This document shows, one piece after another, positions 25,639-35,164 of a DNA stretch of 64,000 bases. How positions within the stretch are numbered: the first letter of the stretch is position 1; each line of letters begins with the position of its first letter. Source of the DNA: Actinomycetes bacterium (GTDB lineage: Bacteria > Actinomycetota > Acidimicrobiia > Acidimicrobiales > Acidimicrobiaceae); NCBI GenBank assembly GCA_021803345.1, contig JAJZLS010000088.1, positions 47,989 to 111,988 on the forward strand. Direction: 5' to 3'. The notes under the pieces are model-generated. The model did not search any database and was not told the DNA's origin. It saw only the letters and a program-made list of their open reading frames with translations. Made by a program: the position numbers and the translations under genes.

Positions 25639-27186
25639 ATGACTAACAATGGTGGGCAAGTCGATCCGGAATCGGGTGAGAACGGCAACTATGTTGACTT
25701 TAGTTTTAAGCCCCCTGGATCAGAGGCAGGAGATGCTCTAGGATTCGAGCTCCCACCTTGGACTGATCCGCCAACCGGGGAGATACCACGGGTTCTATCT
25801 GAACTAGATGGCGACAGTGGTGTTTCTAAGTTGCGTTATTCGCCACCAGGTTATTCGCTCGGGATTACATCTGACGATGGAACAAGTGCAGGTTCTGTAA
25901 ATGGCAAAGAGCTAACCCCGGATAGCGGGGATTCCTCCACCAATTCGGTCCATATTTCCCCAAATGTTCCCATTCATAAAAGAAAAAGCGGTTCCAGACA
26001 ATTCCTTCGCAGTGGCTCGTCCAGGGAAGGAATCAGTCATTTAGACCGTAATCCGATAACATGGAAGGCTAAAGGTAGCATTTCAGGAGATGTATCGAGT
26101 GATGGGGACCTTCAGAGTGAATTTGCCAGTGCTGAGGAGATAGCACTGCCAATTCGACGTTTTAACATCCCATCTTTTAGGTTACGGTTTGCTCAGGTTG
26201 ACAGCTCAATAAAGGATCGCCATGGTGGCGTTAGAAAAGGGAACGAGCAGGAGCAAGTAAAAGCTGCCAGTACTGCTGACGAATCAGCGTATATTCCATC
26301 AGACTTTGCTTCACGCAAAGAGAAGATTCTTAGAACTCGGCCAGAGAGGCGTATACCTGAAGTGAAGGAAAGGCATCTACCGATTTCTCGGATCGGCACG
26401 GGAATTGGCCTGGGGTTGGTCGTTCTTTTAGCCTTCCACTTTGGCACTGTGACCGCACTTGGCGTGGTGGTTATTGCCATTACTTTGGCGCTTATCGAAT
26501 TCTATGACACTGTGAGATTAGCAGGATTTCGTCCGGCTTCTCTTCTCGGCATTGCGGCAGTTATATCACTTCTAGTTACCACTTATTTGAAGGGCACGGG
26601 TGGGATTCCACTCGTATTTGCATTTTTGGTAGTTGCTTCGATGTTGTGGTATCTGTTCGGAGTTATCAAAGGTGAGCCCACTCTGAATATCTCTATCACC
26701 TATCTGGGGGTTATATGGATCGGTGGCCTCGGATCTTTCGCCGCCTTGTTATTGCGCCCTCAGGATTTTCCTCATGCAAACGGTATCGCATTCTTACTTG
26801 GGGCGATCATAGTTACAGTTGCCGACGATACCGTTGCCTACTTTTTTGGCTCAGTTTTCGGCAGCCATAAACTTGCTGTTGAGATAAGTCCGTCGAAGTC
26901 TTGGGAAGGCCTTATCGCGGGGTCATGTGCTTCGGTAATAGTGGGTGCTTTGGTTGTGCCAATGATTGCGCCGTGGACTCCCTCCAGCGGGTTAGTTTTG
27001 GGAATCGTGGTGGCTGTGATATCCCCGCTTGGGGACTTATCTGAATCTATGATTAAGAGGGATCTGCGTATAAAGGACATGGGAAAGCTGTTACCTGGAC
27101 ATGGTGGTATGCTTGATAGGATCGATGGTTTATTATTTGTCCTACCAGCGGTATATTACCTTTTGAAAGTCTTGCATATCAGTTAG
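25639..27186 (+). CDS. cdsA: phosphatidate cytidylyltransferase with a long disordered N-terminal extension
   Basis: The C-terminal half (from about residue 250) is a membrane-bound CDP-diacylglycerol synthase with about eight helices and the CTP-transferase signature: SPSKSWEGLIAG, then GDLSESMIKRDLRIKDMGKL and LPGHGGMLDRIDG near residues 465-497. The N-terminal 245 residues are hydrophilic, rich in Ser, Gly, Asp and Pro, and probably disordered; residues 39-50 (PPWTDPPTGEIP) are a compact motif. The total of 515 residues is about twice the usual length. The ATG at 25639 has GGAGG just upstream. The product feeds phospholipid synthesis, used by PgsA encoded at 54417. Confidence 0.93.
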   Translation: MTNNGGQVDPESGENGNYVDFSFKPPGSEAGDALGFELPPWTDPPTGEIPRVLSELDGDSGVSKLRYSPPGYSLGITSDDGTSAGSVNGKELTPDSGDSSTNSVHISPNVPIHKRKSGSRQFLRSGSSREGISHLDRNPITWKAKGSISGDVSSDGDLQSEFASAEEIALPIRRFNIPSFRLRFAQVDSSIKDRHGGVRKGNEQEQVKAASTADESAYIPSDFASRKEKILRTRPERRIPEVKERHLPISRIGTGIGLGLVVLLAFHFGTVTALGVVVIAITLALIEFYDTVRLAGFRPASLLGIAAVISLLVTTYLKGTGGIPLVFAFLVVASMLWYLFGVIKGEPTLNISITYLGVIWIGGLGSFAALLLRPQDFPHANGIAFLLGAIIVTVADDTVAYFFGSVFGSHKLAVEISPSKSWEGLIAGSCASVIVGALVVPMIAPWTPSSGLVLGIVVAVISPLGDLSESMIKRDLRIKDMGKLLPGHGGMLDRIDGLLFVLPAVYYLLKVLHIS

Positions 27187-27209
27187 ACGCCATGTTACTG
27201 GAGTGAATT

Positions 27210-28370
27210 TTGGTTCAAGTAAGTATTGCAGGGTCAACTGGTTCGGTAGGAACTCAGGCATTAGATGTAATAAGTGCCAACAGCGATCAATTTGAAGTGG
27301 TCGCGCTTTTAGCCAATTCAAATGTAGATCTATTGGTGGAGCAAGCCAATCAATTTAGGCCAAAATTTATTGGTATTTTTGATGAAAAGTACGTTCCTCA
27401 GCTACGAGAAGGGCTCGGTTATTCTCCGGAAATTGTGACGGGATCAGAGGCTTCGGCTGGGATTGCGGAATTAGGTCAGGTAGTGCTAAATGCCGTAGTA
27501 GGCTTTGCCGGATTACCGGTGACTCTTTCAACACTACAGAGCGGCAAGCGTTTGGCGCTTGCAAACAAGGAGTCGTTAGTAGCTGCCGGTGAATTAGTTT
27601 CTAAAGTAAGGGCCAAATCCGGGAGCGAGATTATTCCGGTCGATTCAGAGCACTCTGCCATTCATCAAGCTTTGCGATCTGGAAATCACAGCGGTGACGA
27701 AGTGTCAAGGTTGATTCTCACTGCTTCTGGTGGCCCTTTTAGGCTTTGGGATTGGGCTGATCTTGAGAGCGTCACCTTAGAAGACGCGTTGGCACATCCA
27801 ACCTGGTCAATGGGGCAGAAAATAAGTGTGGATTCTTCTACGTTGATGAATAAGGGACTAGAGGTAATTGAGGCCCAGCAGCTATTTGCAGTTGATTACG
27901 ATCGCATAGATGTGGTTGTGCATCCCCAGTCTTTAGTCCACTCAATGGTTGAATTTAGAGATGGATCGGCTATAGCGCAAATTTCTGGACCGGATATGAG
28001 GCTGCCAATAGGTTATGCTCTAAGTTATCCAGACAGATTAACTTACAGCTTTGCGGCACTGGACTGGGGTCAAGTTAGGACCCTACAGTTCGAGCCACCC
28101 GATCATCAAAAGTTTCCTTCACTGCATCTTGCATATCAGGTTGGGAAACGTGGAGGAGCAGCCCCAACCTGGCTTAACGCAGCAAATGAAATTGCGGTGC
28201 GCTCTTTTATAGAACACAAAATCAGGTGGATAGAGATTTTTGAAACGGTTCGGGCCAGCTTGGAGCAGTACCAGGATACCGTTTTAGATTCAATAGAGGA
28301 TGTTTTGGAAATTGACTTTACAGCACGGCGGGTAACTGAGCAATTAGTTCGAGAAAGGGGAAATAATTGA
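27210..28370 (+). CDS. dxr: 1-deoxy-D-xylulose-5-phosphate reductoisomerase
   Basis: A 386-residue DXR, the second enzyme of the MEP isoprenoid pathway. It shows the NADPH-binding GSTGSVGTQALDV, LANKESLVAAGEL, PVDSEHSAIHQAL with the metal-binding Asp and Glu, LTASGGPFR, HPTWSMGQKISVDSSTLMNKGLEVIEA and VHPQSLVHSMVEF. The start is TTG (27210) with GGAG six bases upstream. Its TGA overlaps the TTG start of rseP. Confidence 0.95.
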   Translation: MVQVSIAGSTGSVGTQALDVISANSDQFEVVALLANSNVDLLVEQANQFRPKFIGIFDEKYVPQLREGLGYSPEIVTGSEASAGIAELGQVVLNAVVGFAGLPVTLSTLQSGKRLALANKESLVAAGELVSKVRAKSGSEIIPVDSEHSAIHQALRSGNHSGDEVSRLILTASGGPFRLWDWADLESVTLEDALAHPTWSMGQKISVDSSTLMNKGLEVIEAQQLFAVDYDRIDVVVHPQSLVHSMVEFRDGSAIAQISGPDMRLPIGYALSYPDRLTYSFAALDWGQVRTLQFEPPDHQKFPSLHLAYQVGKRGGAAPTWLNAANEIAVRSFIEHKIRWIEIFETVRASLEQYQDTVLDSIEDVLEIDFTARRVTEQLVRERGNN

Positions 28371-29680
28371 ATTCGCGCCACGATCAGTCGGAAAATACGA
28401 CTACCGAGGCCTCAGACCTTTCAGCTGCCCGGAATGGACAAGGGCGCTCGGTCATCCGGTTGATTCTTGTCGTGTTCGCGATCGTGGTGGTTGGTTTATA
28501 TACCAACACCATTGGAACCATCGCTGTAGTCGCCGCCTTGGTGGCGATGATTATGATCCATGAACTTGGCCATTTTATAACCGCCAAAATGTCAGGGATG
28601 AAAGTTACTGAGTACTTTTTGGGATTTGGTCCTAAGTTGTGGTCAATTCGAAAAGGTGAGACCGAATACGGGGTTAAAGCAATTCCTGCGGGTGGTTATG
28701 TGAGAATCATCGGAATGAATTCGCTTGAAACTGTGGATCCACAAGATGAACCTAGGACCTACCGTCAGGGAAAGTTCTACCAAAGGGTGATCGTTACCTC
28801 CGCTGGTTCGGTTATGCACTTTGTGATGGCTTTTTTACTGCTTTGGTCGTTGTTTAGCTTTATAGGGATTCCTAATAATTCGAAAGTTGAAATCGCTGCC
28901 GTAAGCAAATTTGACAACAGCGTAGCTCCTGCGGCAAAAGCGGGTCTTCAGCCCGGAGACATTATAGATTCTGCCAACGGCAAGAAAATTACAAGCTCCT
29001 CCCAACTTGCACAAATTATCTCCCATTCGGTTGGTAAGGAAGTTACTTTGGTGGTTACCAGGAACGGGACGACCGCAACAAAACATGTTGTGCCAGCTAA
29101 CGCTAATAACGTGACAGTCTCAGGGCAGCCAATAGTTCCGAAGTCCTCCAAGCCGACGGGAATCATCGGGGTTGAGCTAGTCTCGCCAATTCAAAAGATG
29201 AATCCAATTAGCGCAATAGGAGCTTCAGCCACCAATATGTGGAGCTACTCTTTGAAAACTATCGGAGCGCTGGTCAGCCACTTCTCACCTCATGGAATTT
29301 CGAGCTATGTTCACCAACTTCAGAATCCATCAACTCAAATCAACTCTCCGGGAGCTTCTTCCAGGTTTGAATCACCAGTAGGTATTGTCAGGTTGGCATC
29401 TCAGGCGGTTCGGTCAGGTATCGGTTCGGTAATTTCGCTTCTGTTCTCAATAAACATATTTGTGGGAATATTCAATCTAATACCGTTGCTTCCATTAGAT
29501 GGTGGACATATTGCCATTGCAATTTATGAGCGGATTCGTTCGACTAAGCAGAAGCGGTATCAGGTAGACATCATGAAATTGATGCCTGTAACTTATTTCG
29601 TCCTGACGGTTATTATCTTGCTCGGCGTGACCGCTCTGTACTTGGATATAACTCATCCACTTTCAAATCCTTTCGGATAA
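28367..29680 (+). CDS. rseP: RseP-type intramembrane zinc metalloprotease (site-2 protease)
   Basis: A 437-residue polytopic protein with the HExxH zinc motif in the first conserved helix (MIHELGHFITAKMSG), a PDZ domain at about residues 180-240 (AGLQPGDIIDSANGKKI) and the third ligand motif FNLIPLLPLDGGH near the C-terminus. Such proteases release anti-sigma or other membrane regulators by intramembrane cleavage. About 35 hydrophilic residues precede the first helix. The TTG start overlaps the dxr stop by three bases. The position between dxr and ispG is the conserved actinobacterial one. Confidence 0.92.
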   Translation: MNSRHDQSENTTTEASDLSAARNGQGRSVIRLILVVFAIVVVGLYTNTIGTIAVVAALVAMIMIHELGHFITAKMSGMKVTEYFLGFGPKLWSIRKGETEYGVKAIPAGGYVRIIGMNSLETVDPQDEPRTYRQGKFYQRVIVTSAGSVMHFVMAFLLLWSLFSFIGIPNNSKVEIAAVSKFDNSVAPAAKAGLQPGDIIDSANGKKITSSSQLAQIISHSVGKEVTLVVTRNGTTATKHVVPANANNVTVSGQPIVPKSSKPTGIIGVELVSPIQKMNPISAIGASATNMWSYSLKTIGALVSHFSPHGISSYVHQLQNPSTQINSPGASSRFESPVGIVRLASQAVRSGIGSVISLLFSINIFVGIFNLIPLLPLDGGHIAIAIYERIRSTKQKRYQVDIMKLMPVTYFVLTVIILLGVTALYLDITHPLSNPFG

Positions 29681-29708
29681 GCGGGCGGCGATACGAGTGT
29701 TCATTACA

Positions 29709-29737
29709 TTGTCGATGTGTCAAAGCGAAAATAAAAT
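29709..29737 (+). promoter_or_regulatory. candidate promoter of ispG
   Basis: TTGTCG (29709-29714) and TAAAAT (29732-29737) are spaced by 17 bases in the 100-base gap between rseP and ispG. Both hexamers differ from consensus in one or two bases. Prediction by eye only. Confidence 0.35.
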
Positions 29738-29780
29738 TGTGTCTAACGGATGAGAAATGTATCTTGGAAGGTCGATCTAA

Positions 29781-31022
29781 ATGAGTAGACAAACTGGTTT
29801 TTCAAAGCCCCGAAGATTATCAAGGAAGATAATGGTTGGAAGTGTTCCAGTCGGTGGCGGATCTCCAATATCTGTCCAGTCGATGACCACCACTAAGACT
29901 TCGGATGTAGAAGGCACACTTTCTCAGATCTACTCACTTTATGGAGCTGGCGCCGATATCGTCCGCTGCACCTGCAATGATGCTGACGCGGCAGAGGGAT
30001 TAGCTCGAATAGTGCCCAGGTCGCCTGTGCCAATTGTAGCCGACATTCATTTCCACTATGAAATGGCCCTTGCGGCGCTCGAAGCCGGAGTTGCCTGTCT
30101 TCGATTAAATCCAGGTAATCTTCGAAAGCCCGAGGAGATAAAACTTGTAGCCCGGGAGGCTAAAAGCAGAGGAGTCCCAATTCGAATTGGAGTAAACGCT
30201 GGTTCATTGCACCCGGATTTATATAAAAAGTACGGCACAGCTACTCCAGAGGCGCTGGTTGAGTCTGCGTTATATGAACTCTCACTTTTTAGGGAAGTGG
30301 ATTTTGACGACGTCAAGATTTCCGTAAAAGCATCTAACGTTCCACTGATGATCGAAGCCTACCGCATGTTGGCTGAAGTAACCGACGCACCTCTGCACCT
30401 GGGTGTTACCGAGGCCGGTCCTCCTCCAGCGGGATTGATAAAGGGAACAGCTGGCATAGCTACACTTTTAGCGGAAGGGATCGGCGACACGCTTCGCTAT
30501 TCTCTCACTGCTGATCCGGTAGAGGAAGCAAAGGCCGGTCGGCAGTTGCTCGAGGCACTAGGGCTGCGTGAGCGTCAAGGTTTGGATTTGATCGCCTGTC
30601 CCAGCTGTGGCAGAACCGAAATAGACGTGATAAAAGTTGCCAGCGAGGTCCAGAAGGAGATGGAGAAGCTAAATCTTCCTATACAGGTGGCAGTGATGGG
30701 ATGTGTGGTAAACGGCCCAGGCGAGGCTCGTGAGGCAGATTTGGGAATTGCGGCAGGTAAGCATAAAGGCCACTTGTTTATCAAAGGGAAAATCGTAAGA
30801 GTAGTACCGGAGCAGGACATGGTCTCTGAACTTATACGGGAAGCACAGAGGCTGGTGGATGAGGGCGTGGAAGCACGCTTGGCTGCCGCAGACGAAAGTG
30901 CAGCCCGTGAAGCGGAACTCGACAGGGCTGAACTATTGGCCAGCAAAGGCGCCGATGCTAATAATTCGGAGACAAAGGTGGAGTTGATTCGAAAGCGGCT
31001 GGCAAATAAAGAAGATGCTTAG
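29781..31022 (+). CDS. ispG: 4-hydroxy-3-methylbut-2-en-1-yl diphosphate synthase (IspG/GcpE)
   Basis: A 413-residue MEP-pathway iron-sulfur enzyme. VGGGSPISVQSMTTTKTSD opens the TIM barrel; the [4Fe-4S] cysteines are in LIACPSCGRTEID and VMGCVVNGPGEA. The C-terminus carries about 60 extra charged, Ala/Glu-rich residues that look helical and are not part of the classic E. coli enzyme. It works downstream of Dxr, encoded two genes earlier. A possible own promoter lies in the gap after rseP. Confidence 0.95.
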   Translation: MSRQTGFSKPRRLSRKIMVGSVPVGGGSPISVQSMTTTKTSDVEGTLSQIYSLYGAGADIVRCTCNDADAAEGLARIVPRSPVPIVADIHFHYEMALAALEAGVACLRLNPGNLRKPEEIKLVAREAKSRGVPIRIGVNAGSLHPDLYKKYGTATPEALVESALYELSLFREVDFDDVKISVKASNVPLMIEAYRMLAEVTDAPLHLGVTEAGPPPAGLIKGTAGIATLLAEGIGDTLRYSLTADPVEEAKAGRQLLEALGLRERQGLDLIACPSCGRTEIDVIKVASEVQKEMEKLNLPIQVAVMGCVVNGPGEAREADLGIAAGKHKGHLFIKGKIVRVVPEQDMVSELIREAQRLVDEGVEARLAAADESAAREAELDRAELLASKGADANNSETKVELIRKRLANKEDA

Positions 31023-31039
31023 TCATAACGGTTTGGCAT

Positions 31040-31074
31040 GGAACTTTGGAAAAGCTTTTTAGTTTTCCAGTTCC
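31040..31074. repeat. long hairpin between ispG and proS
   Basis: GGAACT-TT-GGAAAA (31040-31053) pairs with TTTTCC-AGTTCC (31063-31074), giving 12 base pairs with a two-base bulge. It sits 30 bases before the proS start. No T-run follows on the plus strand, so it may be a processing or translation control element rather than a terminator. Confidence 0.45.
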
Positions 31075-31104
31075 CCCCGATCGAAAAGCAAATATCCTTT
31101 ACCC

Positions 31105-32811
31105 ATGCGAATGACGAGATTAGCGACAAAAACCCAGAGAGAGGCTCCTGCGGATGCTGAGGCGGAATCCCATCAGCTACTGGTTAGAGCTGGCTACATA
31201 AGGCGATTGGCTTCCGGAGTATATAGTTTTCTTCCGCTCGGTTTGAAGGTTCTTGCCAAATTGAATCAGATCGTCAGGGAGGAACTCGACAGTGCAGGTG
31301 CCCAGGAAGTTATGCTTTCGGCGCTTCACCCGGTGGAGCTATGGGAGCAAACTGGCCGCATCGAAACTATGAGTGATGTTCTGATGCGGGTGGAGGCCAA
31401 AGGGGGAAGCTTTGTTCTGGGACCGACACATGAAGAAGCGGTGATTGCAACGATCGCCCCGGATCTGGAGTCCTACAGAGATCTGCCGGTAACTGTCTAT
31501 CAGATTCAAACCAAATTTCGTGATGAGGCGAGACCGAGATTTGGACTCATGAGGACTCGTGAATTTGTCATGGCCGACGGCTATTCATTTGATGCAAGTG
31601 CGGAAGGGATGAAAGCTTCCTATCAGCAGATGTATGAAGCTTATTTACGCATATTTGATCGATTGCAGCTGCCATATGTGCCGGTTGAAGCTGATTCAGG
31701 TGCGATTGGAGGCGACGTAAACCACGAGTTTATGGTTCCTTCTCCAATTGGTGAGGACTATTTTGCACACTGTGAAAGTTGCGGATATGCAGCGAACATC
31801 GAAGCCGCCAGAAGAGGTCCACAGCGAGAGGCTGAAATTGGTGAGGTGGAGCCCATGTCAGTTGTTTCCACTCCGGAGACCTCATCGATTCAAGAACTGG
31901 TTAGATTCTTTCGTTCTCGCGGAGAAAATTTTGAAGAGAATAATTTCTTAAAATCCATAGCTTGTAAAGATGCAGCCGATGAGATTACCATCATCTTAAT
32001 TCCAGGGGATCGGGAAGCAAGGATTCCCAAAGGGCTTGCTCCGCTTGCGAACTCTGATTTCGACTCATTCTCATTTTTATTCAAAGGCTATATAGGACCC
32101 ATGCAGATGCAGGAACAAGGGGTTAAAGTCGTAGCCGACTTTTCGGTGCTGGAATCTCAAAGCTGGATAACTGGGGCTAACCTGGATGGGCATCACGTTA
32201 TAAATGCCCAGCCGGACAGGGACTTTATCGTCGACGAACTTGGCTCGTTCGTGGTAGTCCAGAATGGAGATCCCTGCCCGAGTTGTGGGTCAGACCTGAA
32301 ACTGATTCGCTCAGTTGAGGCGGGACACACTTTTCAACTCGGACTCGCGTACTCCAGTAAGATTCCTGGCGCAACATTCAAAGCTGAAAATGGTCTAGAT
32401 GAGAAGTTTTGGATGGGCTGTTACGGAATCGGTATGAGTAGGCTACCTGCTGTGTTGGCAGAACATTTTCATGATTCTTCTGGTTTAATGTGGCCGGCTT
32501 CGGTGGCTCCATTTCAGGTTGAGATCTTGACCATATCCCCCGGAAAATTTCCGGAGGTCGTAGCTTATTGCGATTCCATTTATCGCCAGCTCCTCGAACT
32601 CAAAGTCGAGGTTCTTTATGATGACCGCGATATCGCACCCGGGGTTAAGTTTGCAGATGCCGATTTGCTGGGGATTCCCAAGATAGTCACAATTGGTCAA
32701 CGAGGTCTTTCAGCGGGAATGGTTGAAGTTAAGGATCGTCTGAGCGGGGAACGAATTGAGGTTGAGGCAAATCTGCTGGTGGAGCATCTTAGAGCTAATG
32801 GAGTGCAATAG
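31105..32811 (+). CDS. proS: prolyl-tRNA synthetase (bacterial type)
   Basis: A 568-residue class II synthetase of the bacterial form with an editing insertion. Motif 2 region reads TKFRDEARPRFGLMRTREFVMADGYSF; the insertion domain is at about residues 225-400, and motif 3 is GCYGIGMSRLPAVLAE. The C-terminal anticodon-binding domain follows (VEVLYDDRDIAPGVKFADADLLGIP). The ATG at 31105 sits directly after the hairpin region. Its position after ispG is conserved among actinobacteria. Confidence 0.95.
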   Translation: MRMTRLATKTQREAPADAEAESHQLLVRAGYIRRLASGVYSFLPLGLKVLAKLNQIVREELDSAGAQEVMLSALHPVELWEQTGRIETMSDVLMRVEAKGGSFVLGPTHEEAVIATIAPDLESYRDLPVTVYQIQTKFRDEARPRFGLMRTREFVMADGYSFDASAEGMKASYQQMYEAYLRIFDRLQLPYVPVEADSGAIGGDVNHEFMVPSPIGEDYFAHCESCGYAANIEAARRGPQREAEIGEVEPMSVVSTPETSSIQELVRFFRSRGENFEENNFLKSIACKDAADEITIILIPGDREARIPKGLAPLANSDFDSFSFLFKGYIGPMQMQEQGVKVVADFSVLESQSWITGANLDGHHVINAQPDRDFIVDELGSFVVVQNGDPCPSCGSDLKLIRSVEAGHTFQLGLAYSSKIPGATFKAENGLDEKFWMGCYGIGMSRLPAVLAEHFHDSSGLMWPASVAPFQVEILTISPGKFPEVVAYCDSIYRQLLELKVEVLYDDRDIAPGVKFADADLLGIPKIVTIGQRGLSAGMVEVKDRLSGERIEVEANLLVEHLRANGVQ

Positions 32812-33010
32812 TTTTAATATCATCCTTTTAATATCATCCATGGATGGATTTTAGGCCATTGGTATAAGAGGATCCCCTCGATTTGTCCCTTTAGGGGAGA
32901 TCATAAAATTGTTGCTTCCCACAACCGGAATTTCCACCTATACTTAATAAAAAGCTTTTAACAGTCGTTCAGACTGAGTTCAAGAGTTTGGTTGGATTAG
33001 CTATTTTGAG

Positions 33011-33038
33011 AGCGTGGGCATTTTGCCCGCGCTTTTGT
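33011..33038 (+). terminator. terminator-like hairpin (putative attenuator) ahead of rimP-nusA
   Basis: AGCGTGGGC (33011-33019) pairs with GCCCGCGCT (33025-33033, one G-U pair), followed by TTTTGT. It lies about 40 bases before the rimP ribosome binding site, in the leader of the rimP-nusA-infB operon. In several bacteria this leader terminates transcription in a NusA-dependent way, giving feedback on nusA; that role here is inference. Confidence 0.65.
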
Positions 33039-33077
33039 ATCTCTGGAAGATATGCAGAGGTTAAGGAGGTGGATTAT

Positions 33078-33638
33078 ATGGCATTCGACATCGAAGAGAA
33101 GGTGAGATCACTTGCGGAAGGCGCACTCAAAGAGAGTGGTTTGGAACTGTTAGATATTGAGTTTAAAGCTGGTTCGCTACGAATAACCCTAGACAGCTTG
33201 GATTCGATGGATCTGGACAGAATTGCGGAAGCCTCCACTTTGATATCGAAACTTATTGATGCTTCCAATGATTTTGATGCACTCGGTTCTTTTACCTTGG
33301 AAGTTTCCAGTCCGGGGGTGGAACGAACCCTACGAACAGAGCAGCACTTTCAGCGGTTCATTGGTTCCAAGGCGGCTTTTAAGACCAAGCCTGATACAGT
33401 TGTCCCGCGACGATTTCAGGGTGTTATCCAGGGGGCAAGTGATGGAGTCGTGACGGTTGCTCTTGAGGACTCGGCAATTTCGGAGCTCAAAGTTCTTCAG
33501 ATTAGGATTGACCAGTTAGAAAGAGCCAGGACCGTATTCGAGTGGGGAGCAAGCAAGCCCAAAGCAGGATCGAAGTCAAATGGAAACAAAAAAGCTGTGA
33601 AACCGAATTCAACAATTAACGAGATAGCGAAGGATTGA
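33078..33638 (+). CDS. rimP: ribosome maturation factor RimP
   Basis: A 186-residue protein needed for 30S assembly. It has GLELLDIEFKAGSLRITLDS and FTLEVSSPGVERTLRTEQHFQRFIG, the two most conserved RimP stretches. AAGGAGG precedes the ATG at 33078; a longer frame to 32988 would run through the attenuator hairpin and has no ribosome binding site. The C-terminal 25 residues are basic and likely flexible. nusA follows eight bases later. Confidence 0.93.
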   Translation: MAFDIEEKVRSLAEGALKESGLELLDIEFKAGSLRITLDSLDSMDLDRIAEASTLISKLIDASNDFDALGSFTLEVSSPGVERTLRTEQHFQRFIGSKAAFKTKPDTVVPRRFQGVIQGASDGVVTVALEDSAISELKVLQIRIDQLERARTVFEWGASKPKAGSKSNGNKKAVKPNSTINEIAKD

Positions 33639-33646
33639 GGGCAAAG

Positions 33647-34756
33647 ATGGCCAAGACTAATTTTGACTTTCTAGAGGCGCTTCAAATGATAGCCAACGAC
33701 AAAGGCATCGCTGTAGACACTTTGTTGGATTCATTGGCTAATGCACTGGTAGCTGCGTACAAGAGAAGGCCTGGTGCAGCTGAAGAAGCTGTAGTGACCA
33801 TTGATACTGATACCGGAGAGATACGAGTTTTCGGTCAGGAGTTGGATGACGACGGAAACGTGATCCGGGAATGGGACGATACACCCAACGACTTTGGCAG
33901 GATTGCTGCCCAAACCGCCAAGCAGGTAATGCTGCAACGGATAAGGGAAGCTGAGCGTGATCTTAAGTATGAAGAATACGTAGGTCGAGAGGGCGACATC
34001 GTAACCGGAATAATTCAGCAAAGCGATAATCGTTACACTCTTTTAGACCTTGGCAAGGTTGAAGCACTTTTGCCGCAGCAGGAGCAAGTGCCTTATGAGC
34101 GATATGAGCATGGAGCCAGGGTAAAGGCCTATATAGTCGAGGTGCGCAAGACGAACAAGGGACCTCAGATCGTGGTTTCGAGGACACATCCAGGCTTGAT
34201 AAAGCGGCTATTTGAGTTGGAAGTTCCTGAGATAAATTCCGGCATTGTCGAGATCAAAGCGGCCGCGCGCGAACCTGGCCACAGAACCAAGATTGCAGTA
34301 TGGTCCAATGATCCCAACGTGGATCCGGTTGGAGCTTGCGTTGGGGCCAGAGGAGCCAGGGTGCGCATGATCACTAATGAACTCAGGGGCGAAAAGGTAG
34401 ACATTGTGCCATTTTCTGAGGATCCGGCCGAGTTTGTGCAGCGGGCTCTACAGCCGGCAAAGGTACGGGAAGTTCGATTGGATGAGGAAAGCGGCTCAGC
34501 TGTGGTGATAGTGGATGACTATCAGCTGTCCCTTGCAATCGGTAAAGAGGGCCAGAACGCGCGTCTTGCGGCGCGACTCACAGGTTGGAGGATTGATATC
34601 AAATCAGAGAGTGAGATTGCTGCCGAAGAGAGTGGATCGGATCAGGAATGGGCCGAAGGGGAATGGGTCGATGATGGTTCCGGCGAGCTTGTATGGCACT
34701 CTGCCGAAGGTGGCGATGAAATTAACGCTTCAGAATACGGAATTGATCAGGAGTAG
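33647..34756 (+). CDS. nusA: transcription termination/antitermination factor NusA
   Basis: A 369-residue NusA: N-terminal RNA polymerase-binding domain (residues 1-125), S1 domain (GREGDIVTGIIQQSDNRYTLLDLG, about 110-180), then KH1 and KH2 (DPVGACVGARGARVRMI and LAIGKEGQNARLAARLTGW). A short acidic tail of about 45 residues ends the protein. The C-terminal AR repeats of E. coli NusA are absent, as in most Gram-positives. The ATG is preceded by GAGGG overlapping the rimP stop. Confidence 0.95.
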   Translation: MAKTNFDFLEALQMIANDKGIAVDTLLDSLANALVAAYKRRPGAAEEAVVTIDTDTGEIRVFGQELDDDGNVIREWDDTPNDFGRIAAQTAKQVMLQRIREAERDLKYEEYVGREGDIVTGIIQQSDNRYTLLDLGKVEALLPQQEQVPYERYEHGARVKAYIVEVRKTNKGPQIVVSRTHPGLIKRLFELEVPEINSGIVEIKAAAREPGHRTKIAVWSNDPNVDPVGACVGARGARVRMITNELRGEKVDIVPFSEDPAEFVQRALQPAKVREVRLDEESGSAVVIVDDYQLSLAIGKEGQNARLAARLTGWRIDIKSESEIAAEESGSDQEWAEGEWVDDGSGELVWHSAEGGDEINASEYGIDQE

Positions 34757-34767
34757 ACATATTCTGC

Positions 34768-35025
34768 ATGCCCTATCGTACCTGCGTGGGTTGTAAAGCG
34801 AGAAAGCCAGTGGGAGAAATGGTGCGACTGTGCCTGGACCGTCAGAATCAGTTGTTTATATCTGTGTCATCCAGTGGAAGAGGTGTCTGGCTGTGCAAGT
34901 GCACGGAATGCTTCGATAAGGCATCCGGCAAGGGAAAGATAGAGCGCGCTTTAAAAGTGAATGGAGTTTCAGGGCTTGAAAAGCAATTGTCAAGCATATA
35001 TGACAGATTAATCCATCTAGGATAG
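34768..35025 (+). CDS. ylxR: YlxR-family RNA-binding protein
   Basis: An 85-residue YlxR (DUF448) protein with the defining RTCVGCKARKP at the start and GRGVWLCKC in the centre. It lies between nusA and infB, its standard place. YlxR binds RNA, and in some bacteria it acts on transcription or on RNase P. Here it may carry two extra cysteines (CKCTEC) compared with the usual form. Confidence 0.9.
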   Translation: MPYRTCVGCKARKPVGEMVRLCLDRQNQLFISVSSSGRGVWLCKCTECFDKASGKGKIERALKVNGVSGLEKQLSSIYDRLIHLG

Positions 35026-35164
35026 ATGTTCGGTAGAATTGAATGTTTGAGTTTCAGGTGTAGGTTTCCGCACGTCTATATTACTGAACGAGGGTGTGCA
35101 AATTCCTTGCCGAGTATCAAATATTGGCTTTTATAGAAGGCCTAGGAGAGGACTGAGTTAGCAG

